This document shows positions 7,816 through 16,219 of a DNA stretch of 64,000 nucleotides, piece by piece. The DNA is from Microbacterium dextranolyticum (lineage in GTDB: Bacteria > Actinomycetota > Actinomycetes > Actinomycetales > Microbacteriaceae): NCBI RefSeq assembly GCF_016907295.1, contig NZ_JAFBBR010000001.1, positions 744,001-808,000 of the forward strand, given 5' to 3'. Below the pieces are notes generated by a model. The model made no database searches and was not told the origin of the DNA. It saw nothing but the letters and a program-made list of their open reading frames with translations. How positions within the stretch are numbered: the stretch's first letter is position 1; each line of letters starts with the position of its first letter. The position numbers were made by a program, and so were the translations under genes.

Positions 7816-8951
7816 AGCATCGGCGGTGAATCGCCGTCACGGGCTGCGCGATCGAAATCGCGCTGCCAGTCATCCATTGCCTTGCGAGGACCGATCAGAC
7901 CGTCAATCGCAACGGTGAAGACGATTCCCTTCCGAGCGTTTACTTGGCGCACGTTGGCGAGGAGCTGAGCATCGACGGCGGCAACCGCGGCGCGCACGTC
8001 GCTGATGCGTTGCTCGGGATCGTCCCACAAACGCGGGCTCGCCAGGACGTCCAAGAGGTAGTCGTCGTCGAGTGCCGCGGTGAGCTTTCCGAGCTTGTCC
8101 TCGTACTCGCGGCGGGCTCGGTCTCGTTGCGACTTCTCGGACCTCGCCGCCAGACGAGTAAACAACTCTGACGTGTTCGATGTTAGCGAGTCGAGCTGTT
8201 GAATCACAGAACCAGCAACGTCATCACCGCCCGCCGAGCGGGTGACGTATTTTGCGCGGAGCACGGCGATTCGTTCGAGATACGACCAGATGCTCGGTGG
8301 CACCGAGTTGGGCCGTCGTGCCGAGCTGGACGGTACCCGCCGAGCTCGACGACGGACGAGCACGACTACTCCACCGATCGCGGCCGCGGCGGCGGCTGTC
8401 GAGAGGAGAATCCAACCAAACGGCGTAGGGCCGGATTCACCGACCGATGCCGTCGCAGCGAGGGCGACGAGGCCGCCGACGAGCGAAACCCCGAACAATG
8501 CTCCCAGGGCAATCCACACGGTCTTCTTGTGCCGTTCGTACCCACGCAGACGTAGGCCCCAGGCGTCACGCTGGCCACCGAACAAAGTGATCAGTAGATC
8601 AATGAGCCACCAGTATCCGAACCCGCCGAGCGTGAACAGCTTCACCAGCGCTGACCGGGTCTTGCCCAGATAGAAGCGATCGGCGCCGAACATGCCGAAT
8701 AGATAGGACAAGACGACTGTCGCCACGTAGCTCTTGTCGCCCTCGGGTGCGGATTGGCCTCCCGCGCGCCGAGCAATAGTCGGCGGCGCACCGTCCCATG
8801 AGGTTGGGGGAGGCGGCGAAACGCGCCTATGAGTTGGTGGGGGAGGGGGTTGCCGCGGATGTCGGGGCGGTGGTTGAGCGCTTCGCGGCGCCTGGAACGA
8901 AGGAGGCGGCGGTGGCTGCGATCCGCGAGGTGGCGGAGGCGTGGACGTCAT
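7812..8951 (-). CDS. TM2-domain protein with proline-rich N-terminus
   Basis: From ATG 8951 (MTSTPPPPRG) the product has 379 residues. It begins with about 65 residues of proline-rich tract (QPPPPPSFQ, RQPPPPPTH), followed by a TM2 domain with two spans (SYLFGMFGADRFYLGKT, FTLGGFGYWWLIDLL), two further hydrophobic segments, and a helical cytoplasmic region of about 180 residues. TM2 domains carry a DRF-type loop between two helices. The proline tract is of the type that binds WW/SH3-like modules, and the convergent neighbour carries WW-like DUF2510 repeats, so interaction of the two products is an attractive inference. Confidence 0.75.
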   Translation of the reverse strand: MTSTPPPPRGSQPPPPPSFQAPRSAQPPPRHPRQPPPPPTHRRVSPPPPTSWDGAPPTIARRAGGQSAPEGDKSYVATVVLSYLFGMFGADRFYLGKTRSALVKLFTLGGFGYWWLIDLLITLFGGQRDAWGLRLRGYERHKKTVWIALGALFGVSLVGGLVALAATASVGESGPTPFGWILLSTAAAAAAIGGVVVLVRRRARRVPSSSARRPNSVPPSIWSYLERIAVLRAKYVTRSAGGDDVAGSVIQQLDSLTSNTSELFTRLAARSEKSQRDRARREYEDKLGKLTAALDDDYLLDVLASPRLWDDPEQRISDVRAAVAAVDAQLLANVRQVNARKGIVFTVAIDGLIGPRKAMDDWQRDFDRAARDGDSPPML

Positions 8952-8984
8952 AGCGACGGACCTCCTTGACGACGTGTAGCCCCA

Positions 8985-9325
8985 TTGTGTCACTCACGCC
9001 AAGCGGCGCTGGAACGGCTCGATCTCGAATCGAGAACTGTCGCGGGGATAGAGGACTGGGGTGGAAGGCTGCTGCGGGCTTCGGGGCGGGAGTGTCTCGA
9101 CGTGACCGATGGACGCGCCGGCGCCGTCGAAGTCTGCGTTGTGCGCAACCTGGTCGTGCACGGGCAGGTAGTGGTCGATCAGAAGAACTCACGAGACTTG
9201 AGAGCGCCGGTAGTGGAGCGTTCCGATTGGGGGACGCAATCGACCTAACCTACGAGCGCGTCGTGACCTACCGCGCGCGCCTTCGCAGCCTGCTGACCGC
9301 GGGTGGGATGTACGCGCAGGAATAA
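8985..9325 (+). pseudogene. HEPN-like (RiboL-PSP type) gene with a G-run frameshift
   Basis: Two adjacent frames together read like one small HEPN protein. The first (to 9248) contains CVVRNLVVHGQVVVDQ, an R-x4-H motif of the kind found in HEPN RNases and often written RNxxVH. The second (from about 9230) continues with GDAIDLTYERVVTYRARLR and a stop at 9325, the expected C-terminal helix. Adding one G to the five-G run at about 9230-9234 joins the frames. Only a TTG start is available in the first frame, so the 5' end may also be damaged. This could be a true pseudogene, a sequencing error, or coincidence. Confidence 0.4.
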
Positions 9326-9575
9326 GAACATGTACGGGGTCGGTCGCTCACGCTGATTCAGGTCACGACGCTCAGCGGGACCGGCCCACGGGCTCGCCGA
9401 ACGATCGAGGAGCGGCATGTCGATTCGCTCGGGATCCCTAATCGGACAATGCCCGTTGGTGGAGCAGTGCGGGCGGGCGCCATGAATCTGACGGAGCCAA
9501 TACCTGCGCTGCACAACCGCACCGGTTCGATGTCATACACCGCGGATACCCTAATGTCTGTCTAGGCACCTGGGG
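9326..9575. other. Non-coding stretch before the two-gene membrane system
   Basis: I see no credible gene here. The stretch ends with GGATACCCTAATG about 30 bp before the next start, which may hold a -10 element. No strong ribosome site precedes the ATG at 9576. Confidence 0.4.
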
Positions 9576-10454
9576 ATGGAGTGCGTGTTGTTCAACTCGA
9601 AGCTGCGGAAGCGTGCCGTTGAGGGCTTCAACGAAGCGGTCGAGCGGTATGTCGCGTCGACTGGCAAGTTCGAGACTGCTGTAGGTGCGCTGTACAGCCT
9701 CCGCGTGGGGGCTGCGCAGCAGGTCCGGGCCATCTCCGACCACATCAACATGCTCACCAATGTGCCTCGCGAGTTCAAGGTCTCGTTGGAACGGACTACC
9801 GCGGAGATCCGCTCCTTCGAGGGCAAACAGAGTGAGATCAAGAGAGCCGCGGCGCAGGCGAAGCGAAACGCCAAGGGCTCTGCGGCGGGCGCGTCGCTCG
9901 GCGCGCTCGGCGTGGCGGTAGCGACCATGGGTCCGACGGTTGCGATGGGTGTAGCCACGACCTTTGGGGTTGCGTCAACCGGCACGGCCATTGCGAGCCT
10001 GTCCGGCGCAGCCGCGACGAGCGCGGCGCTCGCTTGGCTCGGTGGGGGCACGCTCGTCGCGGGCGGCGGAGGAATGGCGGCGGGCACCGCGCTGCTCGCC
10101 TTGGCTGGGCCGGTCGGCTGGACTATCGCGGCCGGGGCGGCACTGGTCTCAATCGGCGTCGGCGCCGCCGCCGCCGTGGAGAACAAGAAGGCGGCAGACG
10201 ACGTGAACAAGGAGCGACTGGACGTCGAGGCCGCAATCCGGCGCTTCGACCAAACGACCGCCGAAGTCGACGCGTTGCTAGACCTGACCGTGACCCAGAT
10301 GGAGCAAGTCGCCGGGCTAAGCAGCCAAGTTCCCACTGCGGACTATCAGTCCTTCTCCGACGACGAGAAACGGCTGGCGGCGGCCCTCGTCAACACGAAC
10401 CTCGCCCTCGCACGCTTGATCAACAAGGAGATCGCAGTCGATGCCGAGGCATAG
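9576..10454 (+). CDS. Glycine/alanine-rich membrane protein, first of a coupled pair
   Basis: The 292-residue product has an N-terminal helical region (about 1-105, including KRAVEGFNEAVERYVAS and SLERTTAEIRSFEGKQSEIK), a continuous Gly/Ala-rich hydrophobic region (about 105-205, with ALGVAVATMGPTVAMGVA and GPVGWTIAAGAALVSIGV), and a C-terminal coiled coil (about 210-255). Helix bundles flanking a Gly/Ala-rich hairpin recall alpha-pore-forming toxins and glycine-zipper membrane proteins, but no family is recognised. Its end overlaps the next gene by 14 bases, so the two are translationally coupled. Confidence 0.65.
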   Translation: MECVLFNSKLRKRAVEGFNEAVERYVASTGKFETAVGALYSLRVGAAQQVRAISDHINMLTNVPREFKVSLERTTAEIRSFEGKQSEIKRAAAQAKRNAKGSAAGASLGALGVAVATMGPTVAMGVATTFGVASTGTAIASLSGAAATSAALAWLGGGTLVAGGGGMAAGTALLALAGPVGWTIAAGAALVSIGVGAAAAVENKKAADDVNKERLDVEAAIRRFDQTTAEVDALLDLTVTQMEQVAGLSSQVPTADYQSFSDDEKRLAAALVNTNLALARLINKEIAVDAEA

Positions 10455-11988
10455 CGCTACCGACAACGCAGTCACGCAGGGCATCGCAGCGCAGGTCAAC
10501 TACCTCGAATCAACGCGAATCGCGGAATTCGTATCGACCTTGGAACAGATTCTCGTCAGCGAAACCGACGAGCTCGCCACGGTGGCGTCACGGGAGGCCC
10601 GGGCAGTACTCCACCTTGACCTGGCACGAATCAACGCGCAGGGAATCATTAACGCTAACCGCGGTGGCTCGACAGGAGTACACGGCTTCATCGCCGAGTA
10701 CGCGGAAGCAGGAGTCACAAATGCTGAGCGCGCGATCAACGGCATCCGACCTTTGACCCGCGTACTCGCCAACAATGGCCCAGCCGACCTCAGCTCGTGG
10801 GGGGTTCCAGTGCAGATGAAGTTCTACGCCAACCCGTATAACGAGCTTCTTCAGTCGGTCCACTACCGCGACATGAAGATGATGTTCCCCCAGAACCATT
10901 TCGAGGTCTTCGACCGAATCATGCGAGGTGAGACGTACCTCGAAGTTGATGGATCAGTCCTGTCCGCTAGGAAGGTCAACGCAATCCGCGAGTTCATCGA
11001 GCAGGAGAGCACTGCGCGCGGAGAGTCGTACACCAACTGGATGAGGCCCTCCAAGTTGGAGTACGCCGAGGTCCAACGAGGTGCGATCGGCGACACCTTG
11101 GACGAGAAAACCGCCGCCATGCGTCAACGAGCGGAAGAGCAGCGACAGCGTGTCAGGGACGATTCTGATACAACGCGGGCCAGCGCAGCTCAACAGGCCT
11201 CGCCGTCCTGGGGCGAGGCGGCGAAAGTTGCTGGCACGGCGGCCGCAGTCCAGGGCGCGCTGTCGTTTGGGATGTACCTCTACCGCCGGCACCGCGAGGG
11301 CACCCACATCTGGGAGTTCGGCAAGGACGATTGGCGCGAGGGAGGCATTGAGACCGCTCGGGGTGGACTCAAAGGTGGCGTCTCGGGTCTTGCGATCTAC
11401 GGACTCACACAGGTCTGTCGGATGGGTGCGCCCGCCGCCGCCGCCGTTGCCTCGGGAACGATCGGGCTCGCAACCGCTGCGGCAAACCGGAGGGCCGGGA
11501 AGCTCGATGACGATGAGTTCGCCGACCTCGTGTTCTTCAACGCGATCGAGGCGGCGGGCGCTGCGGTAGGAGCATCGCTCGGCCAAGTTCTCATCCCGAT
11601 CCCGATCCTTGGAGCGGTCGTGGGCTCCATCGCGGCGAGCATGATCCTCGGCCAAGGCAAGAAATTCCTGAGCAGGGTCGAGAACGACGCAATCAGCGCG
11701 CGCGAAGCTGAAATCCATGCGTACGTAGACGGGCTCGATGCGGAACTCCAGGCCGAGTACGAACGCATCCTCGTGGAGCACGACTACTACCGCGACCTCC
11801 AGAATCGCGCCTTCGACATCACCGCGAATATCGAACTCCAGCTCCTCGGTTCAATCGAACTCGCTCGATCTCTTGGCGTGGCAGAGGAGCAGATTCTCCA
11901 CACCCTTGCTGAAGCAGATGCCTACTTCCTCGGCGCTGCCCCCTCACAGGTGGAGTCGTCGAGCCCAGAGGGGAGTCTTCCGGAGTAG
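10441..11988 (+). CDS. Large partner protein of the coupled pair
   Basis: The 515-residue product has an N-terminal soluble region of about 250 residues (including NYLESTRIAEFVSTLEQIL and MKMMFPQNHFEVFDRIMRG), a helical charged segment (KTAAMRQRAEEQRQRVRDD), and a Gly/Ala-rich hydrophobic region (about 260-400, with WGEAAKVAGTAAAVQGALSF, APAAAAVASGTIGLATAAA and IPIPILGAVVGSIAASMIL). A C-terminal helical region with acidic patches follows. No enzyme motif is visible. Gene order, 14-base overlap and shared architecture with the upstream protein argue for a two-component membrane complex. Its place among element cargo suggests exclusion, defence or competition; this is inference only. Confidence 0.65.
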   Translation: MPRHSATDNAVTQGIAAQVNYLESTRIAEFVSTLEQILVSETDELATVASREARAVLHLDLARINAQGIINANRGGSTGVHGFIAEYAEAGVTNAERAINGIRPLTRVLANNGPADLSSWGVPVQMKFYANPYNELLQSVHYRDMKMMFPQNHFEVFDRIMRGETYLEVDGSVLSARKVNAIREFIEQESTARGESYTNWMRPSKLEYAEVQRGAIGDTLDEKTAAMRQRAEEQRQRVRDDSDTTRASAAQQASPSWGEAAKVAGTAAAVQGALSFGMYLYRRHREGTHIWEFGKDDWREGGIETARGGLKGGVSGLAIYGLTQVCRMGAPAAAAVASGTIGLATAAANRRAGKLDDDEFADLVFFNAIEAAGAAVGASLGQVLIPIPILGAVVGSIAASMILGQGKKFLSRVENDAISAREAEIHAYVDGLDAELQAEYERILVEHDYYRDLQNRAFDITANIELQLLGSIELARSLGVAEEQILHTLAEADAYFLGAAPSQVESSSPEGSLPE

Positions 11989-12239
11989 CCGAGTCGTTGG
12001 CACGGCGCAATGCAACAGCGCCATCGTGACCGAGCATGCTGCGTCCGGGCTCCCGGAACATAGCGGGCCCTGGGTCACCAGTTGAACGGCACAAATGTCG
12101 CGACGCTCCTCGGAGGCTGATGGGACTTCACGCCGCCTCGACAGCCGATCTTCATTCGGGCATATGCGTTGAGGGCCTATTCGCCTGCGATCTCGATCGC
12201 CAGTCGCCGGGGCCTTGGAAGCTAGTTTCCGCTCGAAAG

Positions 12240-12647
12240 CTAAGCGACGGGATTCTGTATCCCCTGCCGGGTGTGCACCTCAGCCACGACGGCATCAGCG
12301 AGCGCTTGCGGGATGGGAGACTGCGTGTTCTCCGAGGTGATCCAGTACTTGCCGGTGAGGCGCCCATAGTCACAGAAGTCGACCTCCGCCTTCCAGCTCG
12401 TCAGTCCGGTGTTCGACTTGACGTGGATGGTGACAATGAGCCCGTCGGCGTGGCTCGCGTACACGCGGGGGAGCCTCTGCGTCGTCTTGTTGATGAAGTC
12501 CTGAAAGGCCTCTCGCGAGAAGCGCGGATCCCACTCCACGGGCGTCGCGCGCCGCTGCGCCGTCTCCTTCGCTGACTTGACCGCGGCACCGATACCGAAC
12601 GCAGCCAGCGCGACAGCGCCAACCCCCATCAGCACCTGCGGAATCAT
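12240..12647 (-). CDS. Hypothetical membrane-anchored protein
   Basis: An ATG at 12647 (MIPQVLMG), with GGGGA upstream, is preferred over the longer frame that starts at 12809. The product has 135 residues: an N-terminal span (PQVLMGVGAVALAAFGIGAA), a basic segment, and a domain of about 95 residues with strand-like stretches (DGLIVTIHVKSNTG, WKAEVDFCDYGRLTGKYWI). No family is recognised. It faces leftward between the coupled pair and the integrase. The 250 bp between 11989 and 12239 show no gene. Confidence 0.5.
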   Translation of the reverse strand: MIPQVLMGVGAVALAAFGIGAAVKSAKETAQRRATPVEWDPRFSREAFQDFINKTTQRLPRVYASHADGLIVTIHVKSNTGLTSWKAEVDFCDYGRLTGKYWITSENTQSPIPQALADAVVAEVHTRQGIQNPVA

Positions 12648-12861
12648 CCAGTCCCCATCCTGAGCCGTGAACCGACAGCCTATCCGCACCGTGCATGGCG
12701 GAGGACATGACGACAACACATATCCTCCGGCCTGGACATCGCTTCTCGCGTCGTCGAGCCTCTCGCGAGCGTCCGGGCACAGCGCGCAACCGGCATCTAG
12801 GCCTGCCACGAGCGCCGGCTCATGTCCGCGACTCTAGACACCGAATGGTGTATATGTTGAA

Positions 12862-12880
12862 TTGCAGAGATGATCTGCAA
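12862..12880. repeat. Perfect 7-5-7 inverted repeat upstream of integrase
   Basis: TTGCAGA-GATGA-TCTGCAA lies 21 bp before the integrase start in an AT-richer patch. It is placed to act as an operator for integrase expression or as a recombinase/excisionase arm site. No matching copy is seen near the tRNA. Confidence 0.6.
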
Positions 12881-12901
12881 ATAGCGCTCTGAGGTGCGGG
12901 C

Positions 12902-14083
12902 ATGGGAAGCATTGAACAGTATGAGACAGCCAGTGGACGGCGGTATCGCGTCCGGTATCGACGACCTGACCATCGGCAAGGGGCGAAGCGCGGGTTCAGG
13001 ACCAAACGCGAGGCCGAGCGATACTTGATCTCGGTCGAGTCCCAGATGCAGACCGGGGATTTCATCGACCCCGCGGGGTCGCGCGTGACGGTCGGTGAAC
13101 TCGCTCCCGACTGGCTCGATGTGAAGCGAATGAAGCTCAAGCCGTCCAGTTACAAGCTGCTGGACGACGCCTGGCGCGTCTACGTTGAGCCTCGGTGGGG
13201 CTCAGTCCCGCTCGGGGCAGTTACACACAGCGACGTGCAGAAGTGGATCACTCAGGTGAGTGCGGGGACGGCACGCACGGTCCGTCGCTATCACGCCAGG
13301 ACGGCCGAGGTGGCGAGACGACCGAAGAGCGCAACGGTGGTGATTCGCGTCTACGGCGTTCTCGCCGCTGTGCTCGACGTGGCGGTTCGGGATCGTCGCA
13401 TCGCGCGCAACCCAGCCCGAGGCGTCGACCTCCCGCGCAAGAGCAAGAAGCGCCATGTGTACCTCAGCCACGACGAAGTCGACCGGCTTGCTCGCGCCGC
13501 CGGCCCAGCGCACGCGACCATCGTGTACGCGGCGGCATACACGGGCCTTCGGTGGGGTGAGCTTTCGGCGCTCCGTGTGCGTGATCTCGATCTCGACCGC
13601 CGCCGACTCGCGGTCAACGAGAACGCTGTGCGGGTCGGGTCCGAGCTGCATGTCGGCTCTCCAAAGACCCACGAGCTGCGCTCCGTCGGCTATCCCAACT
13701 TCCTCGCAGAGGCGCTTGGCGAGCTTGCTGCGGGCAAGGAGCCGCGCGCCCTGCTGTTCGGCGAAGGCGACGAATACATGCAGCGGCCGCGTTCTTCCGG
13801 CACGTCGCGTTCGTGGTTCATGCGTGCGCTCGCCAATGCCGGCTTGCCCCGGATGACGGTGCACGATCTGAGACACACCGCGGCGTCGCTCGCGATCGCG
13901 TCCGGAGCGAACGTTAAGGCGGTCCAGCGGATGCTCGGCCACGCTTCCGCAGCCATGACGCTGGACGTGTACGCAGACCTGTTTGATGACGATGTCGATG
14001 CCGTTTCGGCCGCGCTCGACCAGGCTCGTACGACCTCGATTGTGTCCAAACCGCGTCCATTAGCGCATTCCGGCGCCGACTGA
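12902..14083 (+). CDS. Tyrosine recombinase (integrase)
   Basis: The 393-residue protein has an arm-binding N-terminus (about 1-65), a core-binding domain (65-175) and a catalytic domain. The catalytic set is complete: Arg217 (TGLRWGE), Lys255 (SPKTHELR), His321 and Arg324 (HDLRHT), His347 (LGHAS) and the nucleophile Tyr357. Such enzymes integrate and excise mobile elements by site-specific recombination. The gene points at the 3' end of the adjacent tRNA gene, 46 bp away, the usual arrangement for tRNA-targeting integrases. No excisionase gene is recognised next to it. Confidence 0.93.
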   Translation: MGSIEQYETASGRRYRVRYRRPDHRQGAKRGFRTKREAERYLISVESQMQTGDFIDPAGSRVTVGELAPDWLDVKRMKLKPSSYKLLDDAWRVYVEPRWGSVPLGAVTHSDVQKWITQVSAGTARTVRRYHARTAEVARRPKSATVVIRVYGVLAAVLDVAVRDRRIARNPARGVDLPRKSKKRHVYLSHDEVDRLARAAGPAHATIVYAAAYTGLRWGELSALRVRDLDLDRRRLAVNENAVRVGSELHVGSPKTHELRSVGYPNFLAEALGELAAGKEPRALLFGEGDEYMQRPRSSGTSRSWFMRALANAGLPRMTVHDLRHTAASLAIASGANVKAVQRMLGHASAAMTLDVYADLFDDDVDAVSAALDQARTTSIVSKPRPLAHSGAD

Positions 14084-14129
14084 GCGGCCACGATCCCTTG
14101 CTATGACTGAGATCGCGGGCTCTTTAGAG

Positions 14130-14205
14130 TGGACGCGACGGCGGGAGTCGAACCCGCAACGCGACCGGGTATGAGCCGGTGCCCGGGACCACCCGGATCG
14201 CCGCG
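14130..14205 (-). tRNA. tRNA-Met-like gene (CAT anticodon), element attachment site
   Basis: The minus strand folds as a 76-nt tRNA with encoded CCA. The acceptor stem is CGCGGCG/CGTCGCG with one G-T pair, the anticodon stem is ACCGG/CCGGT around CTCATAC, and the T arm is GCGGG-TTCGACT-CCCGC. The anticodon is CAT. The acceptor pairing is not the C1-A72 mismatch of initiator tRNA. Position 8 is A rather than T and the variable loop is six bases, so it is atypical; it may be an elongator tRNA-Met variant, a tRNA-Ile2 (AUA) or a degenerate copy. Its 3' end faces the integrase. Confidence 0.65.
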
Positions 14206-14368
14206 ATGTCCGGACCTTGAGAGGCATCCGGAACGCTGTCACGGTATCGCGCCGGCGCCGGGCCGCGGTGGCGTATGTCGCCCGGTGACGCCCCGCGTCG
14301 TCCCGTGGCGACCCGTGTCATCGTGTGTCATGCGTCGCCGTCGTGTCACCTGTCGCCGGGGCCCTGAT

Positions 14369-14435
14369 CCCCGCGAGACCTCGCTTATGTACCGGAAAAC
14401 GCCCTAAAAGCGTACATAAGGGAGGTTTCGCGGGG
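14369..14435. repeat. 24-bp imperfect inverted repeat with TTATGTAC/GTACATAA core
   Basis: The arms at 14369-14392 and 14412-14435 match at 22 of 24 positions around a 19-nt loop. The inner part reads CTTATGTAC and GTACATAAG. There is no T-run. The 383-bp stretch from 14084 to 14466 otherwise holds only the tRNA and no gene. It may be an intergenic repetitive element, a protein-binding dyad, or a bidirectional hairpin between the element and the yccF gene. Confidence 0.7.
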
Positions 14436-14466
14436 GATGTCGGGGAGCGTGCCGCGCGATGAGGCG

Positions 14467-14865
14467 TCAGAGTGTGCGGTCGAAGGCGCCCTGGCGGGTC
14501 GAGACGATGTCTTTGCCCAGCGGCATGAGTGAGATCGGGATCATCTTGAAGTCCGCGATCGCCATCGGGATGCCGATGATCGTCAGGCACAGGGCGATGC
14601 CGCTCGTCAGGTGCCCGAGAGCGAGCCACCACCCCGCGAAGATCACCCAGATCACGTTGCCGAGGAACGATCCGACGCCGGCGGTCGGCTTCGTGACGAT
14701 CGTGCGCCCGAAGGGCCAGATGACATACCCCGCCGTGCGGAACGAGGCGATCGCCCACGGGATCGTGATGATCGGGATGCACAGCAGCACGCCCGCCAGG
14801 ACGTAGCCGACGAACAACCAGAAGCCGGCGAAGACGATCCAGATGATGTTCAGCAGCGTGCGCAT
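14467..14865 (-). CDS. yccF: YccF domain-containing inner membrane protein
   Basis: The 132-residue protein has the duplicated YccF/DUF307 pattern: NIIWIVFAGFWLFVGYVLAG, IPIITIPWAIASFR, then the repeat VIWVIFAGWWLALGHL and ITIIGIPMAIADFK-like segments. Four hydrophobic segments suggest an integral membrane protein. Function of the family is unknown. ATG 14865 gives the canonical MRTLLN start; ATG 14874 is possible. Confidence 0.88.
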   Translation of the reverse strand: MRTLLNIIWIVFAGFWLFVGYVLAGVLLCIPIITIPWAIASFRTAGYVIWPFGRTIVTKPTAGVGSFLGNVIWVIFAGWWLALGHLTSGIALCLTIIGIPMAIADFKMIPISLMPLGKDIVSTRQGAFDRTL

Positions 14866-14950
14866 GGCATCCATTCTCGCGTCATCGCCGGCCGCGGCGA
14901 CAGCCGACCGCGACGATAGGCGTCCGAGGCGATCCCCGACGCGTCTCGGC

Positions 14951-16150
14951 TCAGGCGAACAGGCGCTGCATGCGCTGCACGCCCTCGAGCAGCTGGTCAT
15001 CGCCCAGCGCGTACGACAGGCGCAGGTAGCCCGAGGGCCCGAACGCCTCGCCCGGCACGACGGCGACCTCGGCCTGCTCGAGGATCAGATCGGCGAGCTC
15101 GAGCGTGGTGTCCACGCGCACGCCGTTCCACTCACGTCCGAGCAGCCCTGTGACGTCCGGGTACACGTAGAACGCACCGAGCGGGTTGGGCACGGTGACC
15201 CCGGGGATCTTCGCGAGCTCGGTCACGATCAGGCGGCGTCGACGGTCGAACGCCTGCCGCATCTGCTCGGCCTCATCCTGGGGGCCGGTGAGAGCGGCGA
15301 GGGCCGCGCGCTGTGCGATGTTGTTGACGTTGGAGCTGAGGTGCGACTGCAGGTTGGCGGCGACCTTGATGGCATCCGCCGGTCCGACCATCCAGCCCAC
15401 GCGCCAGCCCGTCATCGCGTAGGTCTTCGCGACGCCGTTGACGAGGATGGTCTGCGCGGCGAGGGCGGGCACCGCCTCGACGATCGACACGGCACGGACA
15501 CCTTCGTAGACGAGGTTCTGGTAGATCTCGTCGCTGATCACCCAGATCCCGTGCTCGAGCGCCCACTCGCCGATGGCCGTCGTCTCTTCGGGGGTGTAGA
15601 CCGAGCCGGTCGGGTTCGAGGGCGAGACGAACACGAGCACGGTCGTCTTGTCGGTGCGGGCGGCCTCGAGCTGCTCGACGGTGACCTTGTAGTCCTGGTC
15701 GGCGCCGGCGAAGACCTCGACCGGAACGCCGTCCGCGAGGGCGATGGCCTCGGGGTAGGTCGTCCAGTACGGCGCCGGCAGCAGCACCTCATCGCCCGGG
15801 TTCACGACGGCCTGGAACGCCTGGTAGACCGCCTGCTTGCCGCCGTTGGTCACGAGAACCTGACTCGGCGCCACCTCGAGCCCCGAGTCGCGCAGGGTCT
15901 TCGCGGCGATCGCCTCGCGCAGCACAGGCAGGCCCGCGGCGGGGGTGTAGCGGAAGTTGGCGGGATCGTGCAGGGCCTCGGCCGCGGCATCCACGATGAA
16001 CTGCGGCGTCGCGAAGTCGGGCTCGCCGGCAGCGTACGAAATGATCGGACGCCCCTCCGCCTTCAGCGCCTTCGCCTTCGCATCCACCTTGAGGGTGGCG
16101 GACTCGGCGATGGCGGACAGTTTGCGGGAGAGAGGAGCGCGTTCGGTCAC
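14951..16150 (-). CDS. aspC: Aspartate-type PLP-dependent aminotransferase (class I/II)
   Basis: The GTG at 16150 ([10 protein letters not shown]) is chosen; the frame continues far upstream through unrelated sequence. The product has 399 residues, normal for fold-type I aminotransferases. Visible motifs are [11 protein letters not shown] near the start, [47 protein letters not shown], the PLP-lysine motif [16 protein letters not shown] and the C-terminal [10 protein letters not shown] with the carboxylate-binding Arg. It transfers amino groups between aspartate-like donors and 2-oxoglutarate in the cytoplasm. Actinobacterial relatives lie near secE, as here at longer range; exact substrate is inferred. 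Confidence 0.88.
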   Translation of the reverse strand: MTERAPLSRKLSAIAESATLKVDAKAKALKAEGRPIISYAAGEPDFATPQFIVDAAAEALHDPANFRYTPAAGLPVLREAIAAKTLRDSGLEVAPSQVLVTNGGKQAVYQAFQAVVNPGDEVLLPAPYWTTYPEAIALADGVPVEVFAGADQDYKVTVEQLEAARTDKTTVLVFVSPSNPTGSVYTPEETTAIGEWALEHGIWVISDEIYQNLVYEGVRAVSIVEAVPALAAQTILVNGVAKTYAMTGWRVGWMVGPADAIKVAANLQSHLSSNVNNIAQRAALAALTGPQDEAEQMRQAFDRRRRLIVTELAKIPGVTVPNPLGAFYVYPDVTGLLGREWNGVRVDTTLELADLILEQAEVAVVPGEAFGPSGYLRLSYALGDDQLLEGVQRMQRLFA

Positions 16151-16219
16151 ACGCAAAAGCGTAGTGGTCGCGGGCGTCGGCGTGCGGGTGGGCGCTCGCG
16201 GGTGCGCTAACGTGACGAC

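Larger units (their letters stand above)
1..14133. mobile_element. Right end of an integrative conjugative element
   Basis: The left 14 kb has conjugation-type membrane genes (1-3170), cargo genes of unknown function, and a tyrosine integrase that ends 46 bp before the 3' end of a minus-strand tRNA gene. Integrases of this family commonly insert elements into tRNA 3' ends, and the integrase usually sits next to that tRNA. To the right of the tRNA the genes are ordinary chromosomal ones. The left boundary, relaxase, coupling ATPase and VirB4-like ATPase are outside the window, so element type and functionality are inferred. A prophage or plasmid remnant is less likely because of the M23 peptidase and VirB6-like set. 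Confidence 0.7.

Noticed and set aside
14206..14368. Second tRNA or small RNA between the tRNA and the dyad
   Set aside because: The GC-rich sequence has short repeats of GTGTCATCGTGTGTCATG type but no cloverleaf or terminator.
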